From positions 1 to 34,562 of the forward strand of contig JAQGDQ010001567.1 in assembly GCA_030141605.1 (NCBI GenBank): a DNA stretch of 34,562 nt. The letters are read 5' to 3'. This stretch comes from Tubiluchus corallicola. Taxonomy: Eukaryota > Priapulida > Priapulimorpha > Priapulimorphida > Tubiluchidae. A program made the position numbers and the translations under genes. Each line of letters opens with the position of its first letter. Position 1 is the first letter of the stretch. Below the pieces are notes generated by a model. It was given only the letters and a program-made list of their open reading frames with translations, was not told the DNA's origin and did no database searches. Below are positions 31,201-34,562 of the stretch, one piece after another.

Positions 31201-31498
31201 TGGGCTAAAGGTACAAATGACCTTTAATTGACCTACAGCAGCTGTAAAAGGCATACCTGTACCATAACACTGAAAATGTTTATTGCAGTCAGAAATTGAC
31301 TAATTTCTTTTTTGATCACTTTGAACAAACGTTCCTTTTTGAAAAATGTTGGTTACTGTTTGCTGCATCTTACTGAATTTGAGGCAGAAATTTTATACTT
31401 TTTTATCATAAAATTTGTAAGAGCATAAGTTGTATATAACATGATTTTGTTGTTACAGGTGGATACATGTCCTCTCTGAAGCTTCTGTCTTATCGTAA
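12207..31498 (+). CDS. FGD6: FGD6-like Rho GEF, 19 exons, 5' end incomplete
   Basis: Joined exons: 12207-12279, 13131-14811, 15948-16043, 17989-18140, 19834-19990, 20383-20467, 20920-20970, 21086-21144, 21837-21980, 22518-22601, 23503-23582, 24593-24701, 25513-25659, 27409-27508, 27841-28025, 28669-28794, 30375-30443, 30834-30931, 31459-31498. All use GT-AG and every phase matches, giving 1177 residues and a TAA stop. Domains: DH about 590-780, PH1 about 805-905, FYVE about 940-1005, PH2 about 1075-1175. Known of the family: FGD proteins activate Cdc42-type GTPases, with FYVE binding PI3P on endosomes and PH domains binding membrane lipids. The long Ser-rich N-terminus, the spacing between FYVE and PH2, and an end just after the PH2 helix fit FGD5/FGD6 better than FGD1-4, and DH and FYVE wording is closest to FGD6 as I remember it. 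Vertebrate FGD6 is about 1430 residues, so this N-terminus is shorter or partly missing. FGD5 versus FGD6 is an inference; invertebrates may have one ancestral gene. Confidence 0.93.
12280..13130. other. FGD6 intron, no further feature
   Basis: Intron from GTGTGA to CTTTCTAG. Open minus-strand frames at 12234-12648 lack splice support and have no protein-like pattern. Confidence 0.6.
13131..14811 (+). CDS. FGD6: FGD6 large N-terminal exon, disordered Ser/Pro-rich region
   Basis: A 560-codon exon (residues 25-584) with acceptor ACCTTTCTAG and donor GAGAAG|GTAGAA. The first ATG (13141) is only four codons in, so an isoform could start here. The protein is rich in Ser, Asn, Lys and Pro and has no folded domain that I recognise. 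Visible segments: PPKPTPRKS near 13645, an amphipathic acidic stretch ([17 protein letters not shown]) near 13815, a basic Ser-rich patch ([14 protein letters not shown]) near 13970, [12 protein letters not shown] near 14550, and an acidic tail ([16 protein letters not shown]) just before the DH domain. A single large exon for the disordered N-terminus is also the FGD6 arrangement. The frame continues past the donor to a stop at 14848, giving a possible read-through short form. Confidence 0.9.
14862..15080. mobile_element. MITE with perfect 17-bp terminal inverted repeats
   Basis: ATAAGCCTTTTCACAGT (14862-14878) is the exact reverse complement of 15064-15080. If TA is taken as the target duplication, the ends become AGCCTTTTCACAGT, which fits a Tc1/mariner-type element. 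The 219-bp body encodes nothing. Part of it (14880-14945) resembles 30988-31062 in another FGD6 intron. Confidence 0.7.
15087..15474. mobile_element. hAT-like non-autonomous element
   Basis: Starts CAGGGTTCCCAC and ends GTGGGAACCCTG, exact 12-bp inverted repeats. CAGGG-type ends are common in hAT elements. Subterminal copies of CAGGGAAAA/GTCAGGGAAA in both halves are typical transposase-binding-like subrepeats. An 8-bp target duplication is not evident; CTTAT occurs near both sides. It lies only 6 bp after the 14862 MITE. Confidence 0.7.
15475..15947. other. FGD6 intron remainder, no feature
   Basis: AT-rich intron DNA ending in the acceptor TTTTTAG before the DH exon. A short inverted TTAACGG/CCGTTAAC-like pairing around 15770-15820 is not enough to call. 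Confidence 0.5.
15948..16043 (+). CDS. FGD6: FGD6 exon: start of DH (RhoGEF) domain
   Basis: Phase 0 at both ends, acceptor TTTTTAG, donor GAG|GTTTGT. It encodes [18 protein letters not shown], the first conserved helix (CR1) of the DH domain. The Glu in SEQTFV is at the position expected to contact the GTPase switch region in DH domains. Confidence 0.93.
16210..16254. repeat. (ATG)n microsatellite in FGD6 intron
   Basis: About 14 GAT units in a row after GTTGTT. It gives spurious poly-Met and poly-His frames. The rest of the intron 16044-17988 shows no gene or recognised element. Confidence 0.95.
17989..18140 (+). CDS. FGD6: FGD6 exon: DH domain helices 1-2
   Basis: Acceptor TTTTTTTAG, donor ACTG|GTATGT, phase 0 in and 2 out. 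It encodes [10 protein letters not shown], then [20 protein letters not shown] and [11 protein letters not shown]. The GKPVI-LNQIL-PQL pattern is characteristic of FGD DH domains. Confidence 0.93.
18141..19833. other. FGD6 intron, no feature beyond a short (TA)n run
   Basis: AT-rich, with a short AT run near 18855-18880. Short + frames have no splice support. Confidence 0.6.
19834..19990 (+). CDS. FGD6: FGD6 exon: DH domain middle
   Basis: Acceptor TTCTATTTTAG, donor GAA|GTATGT. The first G completes the Trp codon. It encodes [20 protein letters not shown], then [20 protein letters not shown] and NSVVRNFE, the CR2 part of the DH domain. Confidence 0.93.
19991..20382. other. FGD6 intron, nothing seen
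   Basis: 392 bp of AT-rich intron between two DH exons. Confidence 0.7.
20383..20467 (+). CDS. FGD6: FGD6 exon: DH conserved region 3
   Basis: Acceptor TTTTGGTTAG, donor CAAG|GTTGGT, phase 0 in and 1 out. It encodes [17 protein letters not shown], the CR3 signature helix of DH domains (LKPxQRIxxYxLLL), which forms the main GTPase-binding surface. Confidence 0.95.
20758..20872. repeat. TGTACA-rich tandem repeat with internal dyads
   Basis: About three rounds of a unit near 39 bp containing TTGTACAATGTT and TATGTACATTGTT. TGTACAATG and CATTGTACA alternate, so the transcript could fold on itself. It lies in the 452-bp intron inside the DH CR3 coding region, about 50 bp before the acceptor. Confidence 0.85.
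20920..20970 (+). CDS. FGD6: FGD6 small exon: DH CR3 continued
   Basis: A 51-bp exon, acceptor GTATTTCAG, donor GTTG|GTGAGT, phase 1 in and out. It encodes [17 protein letters not shown], directly following the CR3 helix. The preceding intron carries a TGTACA-rich tandem array ending about 50 bp upstream. Confidence 0.92.
21086..21144 (+). CDS. FGD6: FGD6 small exon: end of DH domain
   Basis: Acceptor TTTTTTTTGCAG, donor GAG|GTGAGC, phase 1 in and 0 out. It encodes [19 protein letters not shown], the last DH helix (CR4). The VANHAN motif is a strong FGD-family marker. Confidence 0.92.
21145..21836. other. FGD6 intron, nothing seen
   Basis: A 692-bp intron between the DH end and the PH1 start. 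Short overlapping frames around 21519-21811 on both strands have no splice support. Confidence 0.6.
21837..21980 (+). CDS. FGD6: FGD6 exon: DH-PH linker and PH1 start
   Basis: Acceptor TTACGGACAG, donor TTG|GTAAAA, phase 0 both ends. It encodes [16 protein letters not shown] and then [20 protein letters not shown], with the first PH strands ([14 protein letters not shown]). Confidence 0.93.
21981..22517. other. FGD6 intron, nothing seen
   Basis: A 537-bp very AT-rich intron within PH1. Confidence 0.6.
22518..22601 (+). CDS. FGD6: FGD6 exon: PH1 domain core strands
   Basis: Acceptor TTTTTCTAG, donor AGG|GTTTGT, phase 0 both ends. It encodes [20 protein letters not shown] followed by ALSLTGMR. 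This [10 protein letters not shown] pattern is typical of the RhoGEF-associated PH domain. Confidence 0.93.
22602..23502. other. FGD6 intron, no assignable element
   Basis: A 901-bp intron within PH1. The part 22740-23260 is less AT-rich than its surroundings and may be an old repeat, but I see no terminal repeats or coding remnant. Confidence 0.5.
23503..23582 (+). CDS. FGD6: FGD6 exon: PH1 domain, late strands
   Basis: Acceptor CTTCTGTTGCAG, donor AAG|GTGTGT, phase 0 in and 2 out. It encodes [20 protein letters not shown] and SFKLAAR, the strand pair before the PH C-terminal helix. Confidence 0.92.
23583..24592. other. FGD6 intron, possible old repeat at 23820-24250
   Basis: A 1010-bp intron within PH1. 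The block 23820-24250 stands out from the AT-rich background in base content, but I find no inverted ends or coding trace. Confidence 0.45.
24593..24701 (+). CDS. FGD6: FGD6 exon: PH1 C-terminal helix and linker
   Basis: Acceptor CATTTACTCAG, donor ACG|GTAAGA, phase 2 in and 0 out. It encodes [18 protein letters not shown], the C-terminal PH helix with its invariant Trp, followed by a linker to FYVE. Confidence 0.93.
24753..24865. repeat. Tandem repeat of GTATGTGTGAGTAATGTGTA type
   Basis: About three units of 28-30 bp (TATAGTAGTGGTATGTGTG then AGTAATGTG) with a small length change between units. In the FGD6 intron before the first FYVE exon; the rest of 24702-25512 shows nothing else. Confidence 0.85.
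25513..25659 (+). CDS. FGD6: FGD6 exon: first half of FYVE zinc finger
   Basis: Acceptor GATCTTGTAG, donor AAG|GTAAGG, phase 0 both ends. It encodes a short linker, then APIWVPD (the WxxD motif), TMCMIC (first Cys pair) and the [10 protein letters not shown] motif. The RRHHCR block is the PI3P-binding signature of FYVE domains, and all expected residues are present. Confidence 0.96.
25914..27190. repeat. 1.28-kb minisatellite, 17-bp base unit and 34-bp dimer
   Basis: The base unit is like GAGTGCAGGAATAACGG (17 bp). At 26114-26521 a homogenised dimer (AGTGCCGGAATAATGG plus ATTTGGAGCAATAGAG) repeats about 12 times at 34 bp. The flanks are diverged 17/34-bp copies (26522-27190 with GAGGTGGAGGAATAGCGG). 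The + strand is purine-rich, and all three minus frames stay open for up to 217 codons because 34 is not divisible by three; these frames are by-products. The array fills most of the intron that splits the FYVE domain (25660-27408). Confidence 0.95.
27409..27508 (+). CDS. FGD6: FGD6 exon: second half of FYVE zinc finger
   Basis: Acceptor TTTTTGATTAG, donor AAAG|GTGAAT, phase 0 in and 1 out. It encodes VICGSC (third Cys pair) and GRVCDPC (RVC motif and fourth Cys pair). With the previous exon the eight Zn ligands are complete. Confidence 0.95.
27509..27840. other. FGD6 intron, nothing seen
   Basis: 332-bp AT-rich intron between FYVE and the charged linker exon. Confidence 0.7.
27841..28025 (+). 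CDS. FGD6: FGD6 exon: linker between FYVE and PH2
   Basis: Acceptor TTTTTTTTAG, donor GAG|GTTTGA, phase 1 in and 0 out. It encodes an acidic Ser-rich stretch (EEIRSRFKK follows) and a basic segment ([15 protein letters not shown]). A similar charged linker ending in LKEV precedes PH2 in FGD6. No domain is visible. Confidence 0.88.
28026..28668. other. FGD6 intron, nothing seen
   Basis: 643-bp AT-rich intron before the PH2 start. Confidence 0.7.
28669..28794 (+). CDS. FGD6: FGD6 exon: start of PH2 domain
   Basis: Acceptor TTCATTTGCAG, donor GAG|GTGAGG, phase 0 both ends. It encodes [20 protein letters not shown] and [14 protein letters not shown], the first four strands of a PH domain (xGYLxK, W-x-x-x-WFVV, LYIY). 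Confidence 0.93.
29523..30245. repeat. 0.72-kb ordered composite minisatellite in PH2 intron
   Basis: Four related subunits alternate: A (GGCTCGTAATGAGTAAACGC + TTCT, 24 bp), B (GGTTCAGGGAGTAAACCC + TTCT, 22 bp), C (GGTTCACGGAGTAAACGC + TTCT, 22 bp) and D (GGCTCAGGGGTCAACCC + TTCT, 21 bp). The order read from the sequence is AB AB AB ACD AB ACD AB AB AB ACD ACD AB AB A, with 14 A units. C and D always occur together. The rest of the intron 28795-30374 shows no other feature. Confidence 0.95.
30375..30443 (+). CDS. FGD6: FGD6 exon: PH2 middle
   Basis: Acceptor TTATTTGTAG, donor CAG|GTTAGT, phase 0 both ends. It encodes [20 protein letters not shown]. The DVAAL-x(4)-PLLG motif continues directly from KASE of the previous exon, as in FGD5/FGD6. 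Confidence 0.9.
30444..30833. other. FGD6 intron, nothing seen
   Basis: 390-bp intron within PH2 with no recognisable element. Confidence 0.7.
30834..30931 (+). CDS. FGD6: FGD6 exon: PH2 late strands
   Basis: Acceptor GGTTGTTCTAG, donor ACAG|GTAAGC, phase 0 in and 2 out. It encodes [20 protein letters not shown] followed by [11 protein letters not shown], the last strands of PH2 and the start of its helix. Confidence 0.9.
30988..31062. repeat. Repeat related to the 14862 MITE interior
   Basis: ATTCCGGTGACTGATGATGA, then GTGAAAACGTCAAAGG and CTGAGTGATTCA, aligns with 14876-14935 (TTCCAGCGATTGATGATGA, GTGAAAAGGCCAAAGG, CTGAGTGAATCA). No terminal inverted repeats are seen here. It lies in the last FGD6 intron (30932-31458), which is otherwise featureless. 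Confidence 0.6.
31459..31498 (+). CDS. FGD6: FGD6 terminal exon: PH2 helix and stop
   Basis: Acceptor TTGTTGTTACAG, phase 2 in. It encodes [13 protein letters not shown] and TAA at 31496-31498. The Trp is the invariant residue of the PH C-terminal helix. FGD5/FGD6 proteins also end just after this helix, so the stop is credible. Confidence 0.9.
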
Positions 31499-31514
31499 TG
31501 TTATCGTGGTAAGT

Positions 31515-31520
31515 AATAAA
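31515..31520 (+). promoter_or_regulatory. Candidate poly(A) signal AATAAA
   Basis: AATAAA lies 17 bp after the FGD6 stop and is followed by a T run and T/G-rich DNA. Further AATAAA copies at 32697-32702 and 33769-33774 could end longer 3' UTRs. A donor-like G|GTAAGT at 31508/31509 overlaps this region, so a spliced 3' UTR is also possible. Confidence 0.45.
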
Positions 31521-31595
31521 GTTTTTTTTTACTATGTGATTGAACGAGAATTGTATTTTCCCTTTTGTGTAGTAACATTTACTGTCCATTTACAG

Positions 31596-31803
31596 CAGCA
31601 GTGAAATCTTCTTGCTGTCATTGTTGATACAGTTTAGCCTTCTGCAAGTTGAAATCCAGTCCTCTTCATTGCTCAATGGCAGAGAAAAGTCAGCAAATAA
31701 GTACTTTGAAATACTGCTTAGTACTGTAATGAATAAAGGTGCAGGACAAACTAAGTCCGCAGGTGTTACTTCCAATGTCATGAAGGGGATCCAAGCATTA
31801 AAA
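31596..31803 (+). CDS. Candidate alternative FGD6 terminal exon or 3' UTR exon
   Basis: After the acceptor TCCATTTACAG the phase that would follow the exon 30834-30931 is open for 69 codons, ending in TGA. It reads SSSEIFLLSLLIQFSLLQVE and SANKYFEILLSTVMNKGAGQ. Skipping the 31459 exon would replace the PH2 helix with this tail. A minus frame is open too (31841-31590), so this could be chance or 3' UTR. Confidence 0.25.
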
Positions 31804-32784
31804 TGAAATCCAACAAGAGCTGTCATTTGCCTATATTCCATGTCTAGTTATTATATTGCACGCCTTGAGCCAGAAAAGTAAGCAGCAAGATTTTTAAGCT
31901 AGTAAAAAATATCTAATTGTAACTGGCATCGTGGGAACTATCTAAACAATTATTATCTTATTGTGCGGTACATGTCTGTCTGAGCAGTCTAATTACTATC
32001 TTTTTGGAAAAAACATAGCGTGCATATTACATAAATGCCAGTAGTTTTGCCATTTTTATAGCAAATTCTAGAAGCTTTGACAGCAGATTTGACTGGCATT
32101 TATAAAAAGATTCTTTCATGTATTGATTTTACCAGTATAGAGTTACAGTACTAGAGTTCGGTAAAACTGACCAAAATACGGTATATACTTGTACTAAAAC
32201 ATTTGCATCAGGGCCATTTACAGTTTTGTTTATTTACAGGTATCTCAAGCTGTGTAAACAGTTTGCCTCAATGGTTTTCAGAAATTATAGAAAAACTTGG
32301 AGAATTGTCAAAATTCAGAAATTTTTTTCAGTAATTCACTGCAAGATCGGATACTACATCAGTGTGCAAACAGTACAGCTTATTCATGTTGATCAAAGCA
32401 TGTTCACTAGTTATGGCTTTTTATATCAGTATTTTATTATTAGTTTGTCATAAAACTGTCATTATTAGGACCAGATTTAAGTCAGAATTTATTAGGAGTA
32501 AGAAGGCTATTATTGCATCATCAGTATCATCTAAGCTTATCTAGTACTCAGTTAACACTGCATAAAATTATAAGTGAAATGGACCAGTTTTCAAGCCAGA
32601 GATTTTATTTTAATTATTTTTTATATAAATTGTCCTACCTAGGTCAATGGCCTAACTTATAGCAAAAAAATGAAACTATGAACACAGGTAAAAAGAATAA
32701 AATTGTTGTAACTGATCTGCTAGTGATAAAGGTATCTGTTGACATTCTGTTTGCCAGGTATAGTTAAAATTTATATCAGTTTGT
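31804..32784. other. 3' flank or long 3' UTR, no gene
   Basis: AT-rich; AATAAA at 32697-32702 could be a distal poly(A) signal. Short open frames lack support. Confidence 0.5.
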
Positions 32785-33030
32785 CGCCACCCACGTGCAC
32801 CAGTGACTGTTACCTGTCACCGCCCATGTCCACCTGTGACTGTTACCTGTCACCACCCATGTGCACCTGTGACTGTTACCTGTCACCACCCACGTGCACC
32901 CGTGACTGTTACCTGTCACCACCCATGTGCACCCGTGACTGTTACCTGTCACCACCCATGTGCACCCGTGACTGTTACCTGTCACCACCCACATGCAACT
33001 GTGACTGTTACCTGCCACCACCCATGTCCT
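32785..33030. repeat. 33-bp minisatellite downstream of FGD6
   Basis: About 7.5 units of CACCCATGTGCACCCGTGAC plus TGTTACCTGTCAC. The length is a multiple of three, so frames on both strands stay open (for example MCTRDCYLSPP repeated on +, 133 codons from 32739). No start context, splice support or homologous protein is recognised; treated as non-coding. Confidence 0.9.
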
Positions 33031-34562
33031 CTGTGCCAATACACATTTACATTCACTTTTCACCTGATGATATGTCAGTACACCAAAGCATTACTTGTGT
33101 TTTTGGGACAGTTAACTATACATTTTTCATAAGTAACTAATGGTATTTACTATATGTGATATAGGAATTATATTGTTCAATTCTATATTTTTATTACTTT
33201 TAATTAATTATTATTGTTATAATCATGTGTTAAATATGTACTTTGAGGTATTTACTAGAACTGGCATACTCCGGTTCTAGTATTAATATTATTATGCATA
33301 TTAAAAGTTTTAGGTATTTATTTGTATATTGTTATTGTTATTTAAATAGTTTTGCTTGCTTCATACATTTGCAGAATTAGTAGGTAGTTCAACATTATTA
33401 TGTGTGTGTGACAATTTATCTGACTTTAATGACTGATGCATAATTGCTGTACTTTGCAACAAAATTCATTTTGATATTCATAGAAATTGATAATCATCAC
33501 AGCTTTTAACATCTTTTACATCTCTGTTACACCTTATTAATTTTGTGTATTTAATTATACTAATGAATGTTATTTTGTTATTAAGCAATACAATTGTTTT
33601 GTTACCATATTTCAGTAACATGTATAGCACTTTATTATATATAATAATATTCCTTTAACTTTTTCCCCGCAATTTACGAAAATGTCAACAGATGCCTACT
33701 TATCAGCATTTTTTCATTTGCAGTATTTTGATAACTTTTGGTCAGATGAACTTCTGTCTTCCATAAAGAATAAATAATGTATTTAATGCTTCTGTATTTA
33801 CTGTGACTCTGTCTTCCCATAACAAATAATACTAACTGCATTTACTGTATGTTTGCCATAGTTACAATTTATTGTTATTGTTCAATTTGTTAACTGTTTT
33901 TACTGTCTTTTGCTACAGTAACATACATCATACAGCTATACACTGTTATTGTTGTATATTCTAATGTTGCTTGTCAGGAATGTGTTCTAGTGTCTAATCC
34001 CTGGTCCAGTGATATAGCTAATAGGGGAGCTATTGGTAAATTGGGACCAACGGACCAATTGCCCTGACATGAGCACTTTCTCCTTCCTCTTACCAGCAGG
34101 TGTTATGCATAATGTCTATTGTCAACACTATCTACATCTATAGTGCTGCTATCTATTACATTTATTATGAACTGATAAAGATCCTGCTTACCCTACTATA
34201 TGATCGGCATCTATGATGTAATGCACATTTTCTTTTCGGCTTCATCTTATCAGTAGAAGATAGTATCACATTGTTATTATATATTAATAGGCTAGTGCCC
34301 ACACAGTTAATTTACTAATCCTATATCAGTAATTAATTAATTATCTATAATCTCTACTGCAAGATTGAGATTAGTTACATTCAAAAATAATTATGAATTT
34401 ACATATGTAATTGATTATGGGTGAGTTCCTTCATTAATAACAGTCATGGAATTACAAGTATGTCTAATTAATGTGTGGCTATTTATTATAATCATTAAAC
34501 TAACCCAACATGACGTGCCACAAGTGTAATGACGGCAATTTTATTTCCTCATATTAGATGTA
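33031..34562. other. 3' intergenic stretch, no gene seen
   Basis: Very AT-rich with many stops in all frames. AATAAA at 33769-33774. No exon, RNA gene or repeat recognised to the end of the window. Confidence 0.5.

Overview
The window is nuclear DNA from an animal, most likely an invertebrate; I cannot narrow it further. The signs are GT-AG introns of 100 bp to 2 kb, one large multi-exon gene, tRNA-derived SINE-like repeats, decayed LINE pieces, MITEs and several minisatellites in AT-rich DNA. Nothing suggests bacterial or viral content: no operon, no CRISPR array and no long uninterrupted genes.

The one gene identified with confidence lies on the + strand from 12207 to 31498. It is an FGD5/FGD6-type protein (FYVE, RhoGEF and PH domain protein). 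Nineteen exons join in a continuous frame of 1177 residues ending at a stop. Domain order is proline-rich start, long Ser-rich disordered region (one 1681-bp exon), acidic linker, DH (RhoGEF), PH1, FYVE, linker, PH2. All eight FYVE zinc-binding cysteines and the WxPD, RRHHCR and RVC motifs are present. The first residues are missing: the first visible exon opens in mid-codon, so an upstream start exon lies between about 8.5 and 12.2 kb or outside the window. Residue numbers below count from the first residue visible at 12209.

The left third (1-12200) holds no gene I can name. The minus strand there carries several short, exon-like open segments with good splice sites and compatible phases (143-308, 2047-2132, 2770-2881, 5821-5877, 8487-8570 and neighbours). 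They may be exons of one or two unrecognised minus-strand genes lying head-to-head with FGD6, or a decayed gene. The same region holds a LINE C-terminal fragment (913-1083), a LINE reverse transcriptase fragment (10036-10323), at least two copies of a tRNA-derived SINE, a four-copy dispersed motif, and two adjacent hairpin elements flanked by TTAA (9659-9934).

The FGD6 introns and 3' flank carry a 219-bp MITE next to a hAT-like element, microsatellites, and three notable minisatellites. One is a 17/34-bp array of about 1.3 kb in the intron that splits the FYVE domain. One is an ordered composite array of about 0.7 kb in the intron that splits PH2. One is a 33-bp array downstream of the gene. 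Long open frames across these arrays are by-products of the repeats.
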